Below are positions 26,979 through 35,101 of a stretch of DNA of 48,734 nucleotides, piece after piece; positions within the stretch are counted from its first letter, which is position 1, and the number at the start of each line of letters is the position of its first letter. The DNA comes from Bacteroidales bacterium. GTDB taxonomy: Bacteria > Bacteroidota > Bacteroidia > Bacteroidales > F082. The DNA is taken from contig WFZS01000045.1 in the NCBI GenBank assembly GCA_015489465.1, positions 1-48,734 on the forward strand, written 5' to 3'. The translations under genes were made by a program, and so were the position numbers. Under the pieces are notes generated by a model that did not search any database, was not told the origin of the DNA, and saw only the letters and a list, made by a program, of their open reading frames with translations.

Positions 26979-29246
26979 ATGGCTTTTGATATTGAAATGA
27001 TAAAGGGGTTGTATTCACGTATCCCCGGACGTGTTGAGGCAGCTAAAAAAATACTTGGTCGTCCGATGACCAATGCCGAAAAAATTCTTTATTCCCACCT
27101 TGACGCAGGCGAACCGAAAGAAGCATATGAAAGAGGAAAATCCTATGTTGATTTTCGTCCCGACCGTGTAGCAATGCAGGATGCCACCGCACAGATGGCT
27201 CTTTTACAATTTATGCAAGCAGGTAAGAAAAAGGTAGCTGTGCCTTCAACAGTTCATTGCGACCACCTTATAGTTGCCCGTGAAGGTGCGGAAAAAGACC
27301 TGGAAGAAGCTAAATATACCAACCAGGAAGTTTACGATTTCCTTGCATCCGCATCAAACAAATACGGTATCGGATTCTGGAAACCCGGTGCAGGTATAAT
27401 ACATCAGGTGGTTTTGGAAAATTATGCTTTTCCGGGTGGAATGATGATTGGTACCGACTCGCACACTCCCAACGCAGGAGGTCTGGGTATGGTTGCAATA
27501 GGTGTAGGTGGTGCCGATGCTGTTGACGTGATGGCAGACATGCCTTGGGAACTTAAATTTCCCAAACTTATTGGTATAAAACTCACCGGAAAATTAAGCG
27601 GTTGGCTTGCTCCTAAAGATGTTATTCTTAAAGTGGCTGACATCCTTACGGTAAAAGGTGGAACAGGTGCTATTATAGAATACTTCGGTGAAGGTGCACG
27701 AGCATTGTCGGCAACAGGTCGTGCTACAATCTGTAACATGGGTGCCGAAGTGGGAGCAACAACTTCGTTGTTCGGTTTTGATGAAAACACCGCTGAATAC
27801 TTGCGTCAGACAAACCGTGCCGATGTTGCCGAACTGGCCGAAGGTATTAAAGAATATTTAACGGGAGACCCAGAAGTTTACGAAAATCCCGAAAAATATT
27901 TCGACCAGGTTATTGAAATTAACCTTTCGGAACTTGAACCTGCTCTTAACGGTCCTTTTACTCCAGACCTCAGAACACCGGTTTCAAAAATGGGAGAAAC
28001 GGCTAAGAAAAACGACTGGCCTTTAAACATGGAAGCAGGTCTTATCGGTTCTTGTACAAACTCTTCTTACGAAGATATTACAAGAGCGGCTTCGATAGCC
28101 CGCCAGGCTTTGGAAAAAGGTCTTAAAATAAAAGGAGAACTTTATATAACTCCCGGTTCCGAGCAAGTTCGTTATACCATAGAACGTGACGGACTTATAG
28201 ATTTATTCGAAAAAGTAGGTGCCACGGTTCTTGCAAATGCCTGCGGACAGTGTATCGGGCAATGGGACAGAGAGAGTGTAAAAGACGGTCACCGCAACTC
28301 AATAGTTACTTCTTTCAACCGTAACTTCGCAAAACGTAACGACGGTAACCCAAACACTTACGCTTTTGTAACTTCTCCCGAAATGGTTATGGCTTATTCC
28401 ATAGCAGGAACATTGGATTTCAATCCGTTGACAGATGAATTGACAAACGAAAAAGGCGAAAAGGTAAAACTCGACGAACCCGAAGGTATGGTATTTCCTC
28501 CCAAAGGTTTTGAAGTTGACGACCCCGGTTACATACCTCCGGCAGAAGACGGAAGCAATGTTGAAGTTATCATTAAACCCGATTCCGAACGTTTGCAACT
28601 TCTTAAACCTTTCCCGGAATGGGACGGCAAAGATTTTGAAAAACTCCACCTGCTTATCAAAGCTATAGGTAAATGTACTACCGATCACATTTCTATGGCA
28701 GGTCCGTGGTTACGCTATCGCGGACACCTTGAAAACATTTCACAAAACTTGTTAATAGGTGCCGTTAATGCTTTCAACGGAAAAACCAACTCCGTTAAAA
28801 ACCAACTGACCGGCGAATATGTTCCGGTACCGGAAGCTGCAAAAGCATACAGAGACCAAAGCGTAGGTTCTATAATAGTCGGCGATGAAAACTACGGTGA
28901 AGGTTCTTCACGTGAGCATGCTGCCATGGAACCCAGATTTATGGGTGTAAAAGCCGTTTTGGTACGTTCTTTTGCACGTATCCACGAAACAAACCTTAAA
29001 AAACAAGGTGTTTTGGCTCTTACCTTTGTCGACAAAGCCGATTACGACAAAGTACAGGAAGACGACAGAATTTCCGTATTGGGTCTTGCAGACTTTGCTC
29101 CGGGCAGACCTTTTAAAGTGGTATTGCACCATATTGACGGCACAACGGATGAGTTTGAAGCGAACCACAGCTACAACTGGAATCAAATAGAATGGTTTAA
29201 AGCCGGTAGCGCTCTTAACCTCATCAGAAAATTAAGCGAACAATAA
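26979..29246 (+). CDS. acn: Aconitate hydratase (mitochondrial-type)
   Basis: 755-residue cytoplasmic [4Fe-4S] enzyme interconverting citrate and isocitrate in the TCA cycle. Cluster cysteines are in [11 protein letters not shown] near 350-360 and CGQCIGQW near 417-424. Substrate-site segments: [12 protein letters not shown] near 89, [26 protein letters not shown] near 158, and in domain 4 [22 protein letters not shown] near 635. Length and domain spacing fit the mitochondrial-like aconitase of Bacteroidota rather than the ~900-residue AcnA/IRP type or AcnB. No other TCA gene is adjacent. A strong terminator follows. Confidence 0.97.
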   Translation: MAFDIEMIKGLYSRIPGRVEAAKKILGRPMTNAEKILYSHLDAGEPKEAYERGKSYVDFRPDRVAMQDATAQMALLQFMQAGKKKVAVPSTVHCDHLIVAREGAEKDLEEAKYTNQEVYDFLASASNKYGIGFWKPGAGIIHQVVLENYAFPGGMMIGTDSHTPNAGGLGMVAIGVGGADAVDVMADMPWELKFPKLIGIKLTGKLSGWLAPKDVILKVADILTVKGGTGAIIEYFGEGARALSATGRATICNMGAEVGATTSLFGFDENTAEYLRQTNRADVAELAEGIKEYLTGDPEVYENPEKYFDQVIEINLSELEPALNGPFTPDLRTPVSKMGETAKKNDWPLNMEAGLIGSCTNSSYEDITRAASIARQALEKGLKIKGELYITPGSEQVRYTIERDGLIDLFEKVGATVLANACGQCIGQWDRESVKDGHRNSIVTSFNRNFAKRNDGNPNTYAFVTSPEMVMAYSIAGTLDFNPLTDELTNEKGEKVKLDEPEGMVFPPKGFEVDDPGYIPPAEDGSNVEVIIKPDSERLQLLKPFPEWDGKDFEKLHLLIKAIGKCTTDHISMAGPWLRYRGHLENISQNLLIGAVNAFNGKTNSVKNQLTGEYVPVPEAAKAYRDQSVGSIIVGDENYGEGSSREHAAMEPRFMGVKAVLVRSFARIHETNLKKQGVLALTFVDKADYDKVQEDDRISVLGLADFAPGRPFKVVLHHIDGTTDEFEANHSYNWNQIEWFKAGSALNLIRKLSEQ

Positions 29247-29265
29247 ATAATATTGTTACTCATTT

Positions 29266-29302
29266 GAAAAAACACCGGCTGAAAAAGTCGGTGTTTTTTT
29301 TT
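29266..29302 (+). terminator. Rho-independent terminator after acn
   Basis: ACACCGGCT (29272-29280) pairs with AGTCGGTGT (29286-29294) with one G:T pair and a 5-nt A-rich loop, then a run of eight T. Confidence 0.88.
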
Positions 29303-29336
29303 ATAAATATTTTATACTTAAACAGCCTTATTATTT

Positions 29337-29375
29337 TCACTATGTCAAAGATACAAATTGAAAGCAATTCACAAC
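29337..29375 (-). repeat. CRISPR-repeat-like sequence, copy 1 (orphan)
   Basis: Minus strand reads GTTGTGAATTGCTTTCAATT followed by TGTATCTTTGACATAGTGA. From memory this resembles the 46-48 nt repeats of Bacteroidota type II-C CRISPR arrays (GTTGTG..GCTTTCAA..GTATCTTTGA). The 3' end is degenerate, lacking the closing ACAAC. A second copy in the same orientation is at 30093-30130. There is no regular spacing and no cas gene in the window, so I do not call an array. Confidence 0.5.
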
Positions 29376-29376
29376 G

Positions 29377-29721
29377 TGCCGAAATGATAACCTGATTATT
29401 GCTGTAGCTTTTCATGTGAATACTTTTGAACAATTGGCTGCTTTTAACCAATATGGCTCTGCCTTTGCTTTGTCTTCGCTGTTTAGGGCTGTATTTTTCG
29501 GGATGTAAATCAACAGCCCGCTTTTGCCATTTTTTGGCAAATTTGTCTATCCATGCCTGGGCACGGAACCGGCTGCGGAAAAAGTTAACGGCGGTTTGAC
29601 CCAGTACCAGCATTAAAGCAGCCTTATTTTTGCGCCAATGCGCCTCAATGGTGGCAAAGGTATAAGGTCTTCCTTTATGTGTAAATGCAGGTTTCATTTG
29701 ACTTTTGTTGTATATTTGCAT
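29377..29721 (-). pseudogene. Truncated phage virion-morphogenesis (neck/tail-completion) gene
   Basis: The open frame here (stop at 29260, possible ATGs at 29778, 29721 and 29697) encodes a segment resembling the Mu gpG / HK97 gp10-like virion morphogenesis family. It shows NFFRSRFRAQAWIDKFAKKW, then a basic linker, then KGRAILVKSSQLFKSIHMKS and NNQVIIS. In relatives the pattern GRAILV-x-TGRL-x-x-SI is followed by V-x-IG-x-D-x-PYA-x-x-HN-x-G. Here the similarity stops right after VIIS, where the CRISPR-repeat-like sequence begins; the remaining ~35 codons are unrelated. No other phage gene is present, so this is a remnant. Confidence 0.6.
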
Positions 29722-29782
29722 TATTAAATAACCGGTTGTCAATGGGTATGACCTCGAAAGAGCGCTATTCCCTAACAATCGG

Positions 29783-29842
29783 AAAAAAAGCCGGCTGAGT
29801 GAAAGGGTAGGTTACGAACCCCCTGTTTCCTGCCGGTTTTTT
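29783..29842. other. Nested hairpin with U-tracts on both strands
   Basis: GCCGG (29790-29794) pairs with CCGGT-side bases at 29832-29837. Inside are AGGG/CCCT and GGTT/AACC stems around ACG, so the whole segment folds as one long interrupted hairpin. Runs of A on the left and T on the right would give U-tracts in either direction. It may be a bidirectional terminator belonging to the phage remnant, or a small structured RNA. The remaining bases between 29843 and 30157 hold repeat copy 2 and the second CRISPR-like repeat; no gene is seen. Confidence 0.45.
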
Positions 29843-29946
29843 CATTTTTTATGAATTAATATCCCGTTTCTAAATCCATCGCTGTGTTACCAATGACGTT
29901 GATTCAAAATACCTGTGTATTAATTTGATAAAAGAGTGGAAGGATT

Positions 29947-30090
29947 GTCACGGTGAGCAGCCTGCCGAATGGCAGGTAAGTCGAACCGTGTGTGCGTTGG
30001 CTTCCCCTGCCACCTTTCGACGCGGCTCAATGTGACATCCCACTTACCACGTATGGCGTCATTTACAAATTGTTGAAAATTTTACTTCCC
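29947..30090. repeat. Palindromic extragenic repeat, copy 2
   Basis: Related to copy 1 at 2022-2168. The left arm starts GTCACGGTGAGC, then a nested CCTGCC/GGCAGG hairpin, then GTCGAACCGTG. The right arm is the complement GTCACATTGAGC..GTCGAAAG at 30014-30036. The tail CGTCATTTA.. at 30057-30090 matches the tail of copy 1. AATGACGTTG at 29892-29901 and the inverted AATGACG at 30057-30063 could be terminal inverted repeats. The nested hairpin is in the opposite arm from copy 1. Confidence 0.65.
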
Positions 30091-30092
30091 CC

Positions 30093-30130
30093 TCACTATG
30101 TCAAAGATACTAATTGAAAGAAGCTACAAC
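30093..30130 (-). repeat. CRISPR-repeat-like sequence, copy 2 (orphan)
   Basis: Minus strand GTTGTAGCTTCTTTCAATTA then GTATCTTTGACATAGTGA. The last 28 nt match copy 1 at 27 of 28 positions; the 5' part is diverged with one gap. Same orientation, with about 720 bp between the copies. Confidence 0.5.
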
Positions 30131-30157
30131 GAATAGTTTACCAAAATGTATTACATA

Positions 30158-30598
30158 TCAACGATCGGTAACCGGAGGATCAATAACAGGCTTTTCGTTG
30201 TTTTCATAACACCATTCTAAATAGTCTTCATATTGTTTTTCTAACTGTTCGTATCCCTTTTTAAAGGAGGCCCAGAGTTCTTCCGCTTGTTTATGCCCTT
30301 CAAATAACCTGTGGTGTTTGGCAATATAAATATTATCCGTTTTTTTATCACCAACATGGTTATCTCCGGATTTCCGGTGTATTATCGTAGAATTTTTTAT
30401 AACCCTATCCAATTCATTAACAAATTCTTCCGCCTTAGTCCAAAATTGATATTCAGGATTGTTTTTCAATGCTTCGGCATCTCTCTTTTCCGCCTTTTTA
30501 ATTAACGGATTCATTATTGAATTAACCAATAAAATCCAGCCTTTAATTAATACCCAAACAAAAAAGACAAACAATAATATGCCTAAAAATATTTCCAT
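30158..30598 (-). CDS. Small membrane-anchored protein, tandem paralogue A
   Basis: 146 residues from the ATG at 30598. The frame extends to 30679, but the -7 box at 30604-30611 and the shared start context with paralogue B favour 30598. One N-terminal helix (IFLGILLFVFFVWVLIKGWI) anchors a charged, helical cytoplasmic region with NIYIAKHHRLFEGHKQAEEL near 88 and GYEQLEKQYEDYLEWCYENN near 113, ending in DPPVTDR. No known family recognised. The downstream partner B (30758-31084) shares TM, NIYIAKHH, KGYE and DPPVT motifs, so the two are a tandem duplication. It lies next to the phage/repeat patch, and function is unknown. Confidence 0.7.
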   Translation of the reverse strand: MEIFLGILLFVFFVWVLIKGWILLVNSIMNPLIKKAEKRDAEALKNNPEYQFWTKAEEFVNELDRVIKNSTIIHRKSGDNHVGDKKTDNIYIAKHHRLFEGHKQAEELWASFKKGYEQLEKQYEDYLEWCYENNEKPVIDPPVTDR

Positions 30599-30603
30599 TA
30601 CTC

Positions 30604-30611
30604 CAAATATA
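30604..30611 (-). promoter_or_regulatory. -7 element of paralogue A
   Basis: Minus strand TATATTTG matches TAnnTTTG and ends only 5 bp before the ATG at 30598. It is part of a 22-bp segment (30600-30621) duplicated exactly at 31085-31106. Confidence 0.5.
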
Positions 30612-30757
30612 CAAAATTTACAGCAAGCCGGAATTAACAGTTTATCACTGATATAATTTCGAATACGGCAAAATGACAAACTTTTTTAAGCTGAAAAAAA
30701 TCCTATTGAAATTGTATTAAACAAATTTCCATTAAAAGTGGAAATTACAAAAAGTAT

Positions 30758-31084
30758 CTAATCAAGATTATATCCTTTAAGACGATTGGTAACAGGTGGA
30801 TCCACTAAAGGCTTACGGTTATTTTCGAAGCACCATTTTAAATAGCCTTCATGTTGTTTTCCTTAATGCTCATAACCTTTACGAAAAGATTCCCTTAGTT
30901 CCTCCGCTTTTTTATGTTCTTCGATTTTTCTGTGGTGTTTAGCAATATAAATATTGGCTTGAGGTTCTTTATTTTCATAATACTCGATAACAGGATCAAA
31001 AATCATATTTATTAAACGGATCCACCATTTTGCAAACACTTTGAGAATTAACAAGCCTAATATTATAAATATCAATAATAACAT
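30758..31084 (-). pseudogene. Tandem paralogue B, interrupted by an in-frame TAA
   Basis: Translation from the ATG at 31084 gives a TM segment (LLLIFIILGLLILKVFAKWW), then PQANIYIAKHHRKIEEHKKA and RESFRKGYEH, followed by TAA at 30863-30865. The frame continues beyond with GKQHEGYLKWCFENNRKPLV and DPPVTNRLKGYNLD to a TAG at 30758-30760, matching the C-terminus of paralogue A. At the stop position A has TTA (Leu), so a single T-to-A change explains the interruption. An in-frame ATG at 31099 adds five residues but lies upstream of the -7 box. B also lacks ~25 residues of A in the middle. The 5' part could still make a 73-residue membrane peptide. Confidence 0.75.
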
Positions 31085-31088
31085 ACTC

Positions 31089-31119
31089 CAAATATACAAA
31101 ATTTACGAACAAAAAGCAA
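31089..31119 (-). promoter_or_regulatory. Promoter of paralogue B
   Basis: Minus strand TTG (31117-31119), 20-nt spacer, TATATTTG (31089-31096), ending 4 bp before the ATG at 31084; the transcript would be leaderless or nearly so. Confidence 0.5.
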
Positions 31120-31291
31120 CACCAACATTTTGATTATTAAGGCAATTATCTAAAATCAGAATTTGATTATCCGTGGTATTTTTAAATTTTTTCAAACAGT
31201 TTATCAAACAGAATTTTAAAATTAACAACGTAGTTTTTTATTTGCATTCAAAAATGTTTTCTTTAAAAAAAATTTTTAGTGTTAATTTAAC

Positions 31292-31313
31292 CGGCTGAAA
31301 ATACATTTAGCCG
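31292..31313. promoter_or_regulatory. Imperfect dyad upstream of the GT39 gene
   Basis: CGGCT..AGCCG arms with partly complementary A/T cores form a 22-bp imperfect palindrome 22 bp before the ATG at 31335. Could be an operator or a small leader hairpin; no good -7 box is seen nearby. The rest of 31107-31334 shows nothing recognisable. Confidence 0.3.
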
Positions 31314-31334
31314 AAATTATCACGTGCTATCAAA

Positions 31335-33047
31335 ATGAAGATAAACGCACAACATAAAGAGAATAAAATTTTTCTAATCCTTATAATCCTATGGCTGGCG
31401 GTAAATCTTTTACAGGCTGCTTTTACGGGTTTAATAAACGATGAAGCGTATTATTGGTTTTATTCGCGCGATCTTGCATGGGGTTATTACGACCACCCTC
31501 CTATGATAGCAGTCTTGATAAAATTGGGAACAATAATCTTTCAGGGTTATTTGGGAGTCAGGATATTTATTGTTTTGCTGTCAACTTTGGTAATTATTTT
31601 CTTAAAAAAATTAGTCAACCCCGGAAACATAACACTTTTTTTCCTGTTTCTTTCTTCGATATTTATTTTTCATGCGGAAGGATTTATTGCCGTACCCGAC
31701 ACGGTTTTCATTTTTTTCACGGCAATGTTCTTTTATTATTACAAAAAATATCTTGAATACGACAACTTACGAAACTCCGCCTTACTCATCGTTTCAATAG
31801 CGGGGATGTTTTACAGTAAATATTTTGCTCTACCGGTAATATTATTTACAGTGCTTTCAAACCCGGAACTACTGAAAAGAAAATCCTTTTGGTTGATTTT
31901 TTCAGCCGTAACAGTATCATTGATACCCCATTTGGTATGGCAGATAAACCATAATTTCGTAACCTTTTACTTTCATTTTATAGAAAGAAATGTAAAAGAC
32001 AGATTTTCCTTTTTATCTCCTTTGGAATTTACCGGCGGTCAACTGCTTTTATTAAATCCGGTTACTGCATTTTTAATGTTTAAATATTTTTTAAAAAACA
32101 AAAGCAGCGATTTATTTTCAAAGGCTTTACGTTATATTGTCACGGGCATTTTCGGGTTGGCGTTTATATTTTCTTTTTTCAAACATGTTGAAGCAAACTG
32201 GACTGCCGGCGCAATAATACCTTTGGTAACACTTTCTTACCCCGTGTTCGAAAAGAAAATCAAAAATCACAAACCTTTTATTAAAACAGCCGTTATAACA
32301 TTAGCATTAATACTTTTTATCAGAATAGATCTTTCAACAAATTTTATAAATATTAAATCTCTCAAGGTCGTAAACCAGTTTTTCGGGTGGCCCGAAAGAG
32401 CGGACAAAATGAAAAAAACAGCCGACGGCATACCGGTTATATTCACCTGTTCGTATCAGGATGCCTCACAATACATGTTTCACACAGGCAAATCATCATT
32501 CAGCTTCAACAGTCTTTTTTACAGAAAAAACCAATTCGACCTCGAAGGTATGGAACCGGGACTCTTAGGTAAAAAAGTTATTCTTTTCAAAAGCAAAAAA
32601 GCCATAGACGACAGGTATGAAACACCTTTTGTAATTCCCGGTCCCGACAGTTCGTTTTTATATAATTCCTTTTGGTATTACAAGGTAATCGAACATTATT
32701 ATTCATACAATTTCATAAAAATAGATTTATCGGATGTTCCGCGGAAATTTAAAACGTCCGAACGCATAAAGCTGCCAATTACCATAATCAATCCTTTGGA
32801 TTCGGCAATAACTGTTTCTCCTTACGGAAAAAGTTACCTTACGGTCTGTTTTGCAAAAAAAGATTTCCCTTATAAATTTGAAAAGATCCGTGAAATCACC
32901 GGGTTAAAGTTGGGGAAAACATACAAAACCAGCATCACCGTTGAAACACCCGCTAAACCGGGGAAATATTATCTTTGGGTATCAATACAATCGGGGTGGT
33001 TGGCACCGGCAATAAACCACAGGGTGTTTAAGGTTGATGTTTATTGA
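31335..33047 (+). CDS. GT39-type polyprenyl-phosphate glycosyltransferase (ArnT-like)
   Basis: 570-residue inner-membrane protein with around ten or more predicted helices. Hallmarks of the PMT/ArnT superfamily (PF13231 type): the first periplasmic loop carries the catalytic acid in INDEAYYWFYSRDLAWGYYD followed by HPPMIAVL, near 35-62. Further helices follow (for example IIFLKKLVNPGNITLFFLFL and FIAVPDTVFIFFTAMFFYY). A hydrophilic C-terminal region (~450-570) looks beta-rich and soluble. It transfers a sugar from a polyprenyl phosphate donor to an envelope acceptor such as lipid A, glycan or protein; the actual donor and acceptor cannot be told. Its last 20 bp overlap convergent aroK. Confidence 0.9.
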   Translation: MKINAQHKENKIFLILIILWLAVNLLQAAFTGLINDEAYYWFYSRDLAWGYYDHPPMIAVLIKLGTIIFQGYLGVRIFIVLLSTLVIIFLKKLVNPGNITLFFLFLSSIFIFHAEGFIAVPDTVFIFFTAMFFYYYKKYLEYDNLRNSALLIVSIAGMFYSKYFALPVILFTVLSNPELLKRKSFWLIFSAVTVSLIPHLVWQINHNFVTFYFHFIERNVKDRFSFLSPLEFTGGQLLLLNPVTAFLMFKYFLKNKSSDLFSKALRYIVTGIFGLAFIFSFFKHVEANWTAGAIIPLVTLSYPVFEKKIKNHKPFIKTAVITLALILFIRIDLSTNFINIKSLKVVNQFFGWPERADKMKKTADGIPVIFTCSYQDASQYMFHTGKSSFSFNSLFYRKNQFDLEGMEPGLLGKKVILFKSKKAIDDRYETPFVIPGPDSSFLYNSFWYYKVIEHYYSYNFIKIDLSDVPRKFKTSERIKLPITIINPLDSAITVSPYGKSYLTVCFAKKDFPYKFEKIREITGLKLGKTYKTSITVETPAKPGKYYLWVSIQSGWLAPAINHRVFKVDVY

Positions 33048-33576
33048 TTTTATTTAAACTGTTGATAACCGACACAATGGAACCGGCACTTAATGAGATA
33101 CCGGAAATAATAATATCGGCTTTTCTGTAAAAAGGTTCTCTTTCTTTCAACTTTTCATTTATGTAAGCCAACAATTCATCCTCGTTTTTTTCCGCAACCA
33201 AAGGTCTTTTCTTTTTAGCATTTACAAGTCTGTCGTACAACACCTTGGGAGGTAATTTTATGTATATGCTCGTACCGTTTTCGTTAATCCAATCCATACT
33301 GTCAAAAAAACAAGGCGTTCCGCCACCCGTGGAAATCACCGCATTTTCAAGACTTCCGGTGGAGAGCAAAAGTTTATATTCCAATTCACGGAAAAGTTTT
33401 TCTCCGTATTTTTTAAAAAACAGGTCAACTGTCGTTTTATATTTTTTTTCAAACTCCTTATCAAGATCATAAAATTTGTAATCCAACCCGGAAGCCAGAG
33501 TTTTTCCCAAAGTGGTTTTTCCGGCTCCCATAAAACCAATCAAGTAGATTTTGCTTCTTTTATTACTTCCTTTCAT
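33028..33576 (-). CDS. aroK: Shikimate kinase
   Basis: 182-residue cytoplasmic kinase making shikimate 3-phosphate in the aromatic pathway. P-loop GFMGAGKTTLGKTLA near 15-29, shikimate-site Asp in YDLDKEFEKK near 36, FRELEYKLL near 62 (Arg), STGGGTPCF near 82, the lid KKKRPLV near 117 and the C-terminal REPFYRKAD near 142. Normal length. Its start overlaps the end of the thioredoxin-like gene by 14 bp (same strand, translational coupling likely). Its 3' end overlaps the GT39 gene by 20 bp (convergent). aroC, another gene of the pathway, is at 40168. Confidence 0.95.
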   Translation of the reverse strand: MKGSNKRSKIYLIGFMGAGKTTLGKTLASGLDYKFYDLDKEFEKKYKTTVDLFFKKYGEKLFRELEYKLLLSTGSLENAVISTGGGTPCFFDSMDWINENGTSIYIKLPPKVLYDRLVNAKKKRPLVAEKNEDELLAYINEKLKEREPFYRKADIIISGISLSAGSIVSVINSLNKINKHQP

Positions 33577-34966
33577 TCATCTTGATTTTAAAAATTATTC
33601 TCCTCAGGTCTTTTTCCAAATCTTCATCTGCAAGCGGAGCCGGAGCTTCGGCAATAGTACCGTCAGGGTTAATAATTATGTAAGTAGGAAAAACTCTTAC
33701 GCCGTAAGCATCCAAAACATCAAACTTTTTACCAATGAACAAAACGGGCCAATCGATGTTTTTCTTTCTAAGCAATAACGAAACTTTTGATGCATCTTTG
33801 CCGTATACTAAAATCACTATATCCACATTTGCACCCAGCCGGCTCTGCATATCGTTCAAAAAATCCAATTGAGATAAACAGTAACCGCAATCCGCTTTGA
33901 TAAAATCAAGTACTACAATTTTACCTTTAAGCCGTGAAATATCTAGCTTTTTGCCGTTTTCAAGAGGCAACGAAAAAGCCGGAGCCGGTGTACCCGGCAA
34001 GAGGTTTCCCAATTTTTTATAATAATTTCCGGCAATAACCCTGTGCTTTTCATAAACGGCAGAGCGAGAAAGATACTCAAGTAATTTTAAAACTCCTTGT
34101 TTCGAAAAATTTCTGTCGTGAAAAAGTATGTCCAGACTGTTAATTATAACAAGTTCCCTCAACCGGGGATGACTTTTGAAATTAACATCTTTTTTAAAAA
34201 GAGAATCTATCGAACCGTAATCCGCTTTGCTGACGGCATCAATAAAGTTATAATAATATCTGCCGTACAAATAACGTTTAAAATATTCTTTGAAAAACTC
34301 TTTGAAAAATACCGCATACTGAATATTACCGTAAACAACAGGTTTCCCCGTAAAGTAATACTTCATTATCGTTCCGGACCCTTTGACTTTTCCATACCAT
34401 TCAAGTTGCCCTAGAGTATATTTCACATAATTTTTAAAATACTCGTCATTAAAACCGCTAAAAACATTTTTCACGGAATCTTCAAATGAAAGTATCAACT
34501 CTTTACTGTTTAACGGAAAACCGTTACTGAAATTTTTTTCCATAAAACCGTTGTAAACTTCATTGAATTCCGAAATTTTATCGTTAAGACCTCCGTCGGA
34601 TGCTTTTAAATCGAAAGCAAGAGGAGGAATGTCAAATACCGATACACCTTTTAAAGAGTCAGGAAATATTGTAAAATCATATTCGGCTCCCGGTTTAAGA
34701 TAAAATCCACCTTCGCTTAATTCGAGTGCAACTATTGCATATTGTGTTTGTCCGGCATTAATTTTCATTGAAAATTTGCCGTTTTCATCGGTAAACACAG
34801 AAGCTACAGGCGTTCGCAACGATGAAAAATTATCGGCATAAGTTATTATTCTTACAACCTCAAAAGGTCTGCCTTTAACCTCGCCCTTTATCAAAACAGA
34901 CTGTCCTACAGACAGGTTCGATAAAAAAACAATTGCAATAACAAGATTGACAAATCTTTTAAACAT
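33563..34966 (-). CDS. TlpA/ResA-like thioredoxin-fold envelope protein
   Basis: 467 residues from the ATG at 34966; in-frame ATGs at 34996 (inside the -7 box) and 34978 are less likely. Signal peptide FKRFVNLVIAIVFLSNLSVG, then a beta-sandwich like DUF4369/carboxypeptidase-regulatory domains (VLIKGEVKGRPFEVVRI), a long helical middle (~130-320) and a C-terminal thioredoxin domain starting APAFSLPLENGKKLDISRLK near 325. The redox motif is CGYC, in FIKADCGYCLSQL, and cis-Pro is in RVFPTYIIINPDG. Members act as periplasmic disulfide reductases in cytochrome c maturation or oxidative repair; the partner here is unknown. First gene of the operon with aroK. Confidence 0.88.
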   Translation of the reverse strand: MFKRFVNLVIAIVFLSNLSVGQSVLIKGEVKGRPFEVVRIITYADNFSSLRTPVASVFTDENGKFSMKINAGQTQYAIVALELSEGGFYLKPGAEYDFTIFPDSLKGVSVFDIPPLAFDLKASDGGLNDKISEFNEVYNGFMEKNFSNGFPLNSKELILSFEDSVKNVFSGFNDEYFKNYVKYTLGQLEWYGKVKGSGTIMKYYFTGKPVVYGNIQYAVFFKEFFKEYFKRYLYGRYYYNFIDAVSKADYGSIDSLFKKDVNFKSHPRLRELVIINSLDILFHDRNFSKQGVLKLLEYLSRSAVYEKHRVIAGNYYKKLGNLLPGTPAPAFSLPLENGKKLDISRLKGKIVVLDFIKADCGYCLSQLDFLNDMQSRLGANVDIVILVYGKDASKVSLLLRKKNIDWPVLFIGKKFDVLDAYGVRVFPTYIIINPDGTIAEAPAPLADEDLEKDLRRIIFKIKMNERK

Positions 34967-34993
34967 AATATTTACCATTAACTTAACTATTTG

Positions 34994-35001
34994 CAAATTT
35001 A
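34994..35001 (-). promoter_or_regulatory. -7 element for the thioredoxin-like gene-aroK operon
   Basis: Minus strand TAAATTTG matches TAnnTTTG, 27 bp before the chosen ATG at 34966. It overlaps the upstream in-frame ATG at 34996, which is why that start is rejected. Confidence 0.55.
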
Positions 35002-35064
35002 GTCATATTACTTTCCCGTTATTTTCCGAAACCCCTATTTTATTAAACCTATTTAAACTTTCGT

Positions 35065-35072
35065 TACTTTTG
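35065..35072 (+). promoter_or_regulatory. -7 element for the porin gene
   Basis: TACTTTTG matches TAnnTTTG, 29 bp before the ATG at 35102; divergent from the thioredoxin-like operon. Confidence 0.55.
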
Positions 35073-35101
35073 ATTTACGTAAAAATAAAATATCCTTTCA
35101 A

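Noticed and set aside
29260-29778. An intact 172-residue gene
   Set aside because: The last ~35 codons run through the repeat-like sequence and the acn terminator side and do not continue the phage family; called a truncated remnant.
29801-29825. Possible tRNA T-arm (GGTT..AACC)
   Set aside because: No acceptor stem, anticodon arm or CCA context around it; it fits better as the inner stem of the nested hairpin.
29337-30130. A CRISPR array call
   Set aside because: Only two degenerate repeat-like units about 720 bp apart, no regular spacers and no cas genes in the window; reported as repeats and a finding instead.
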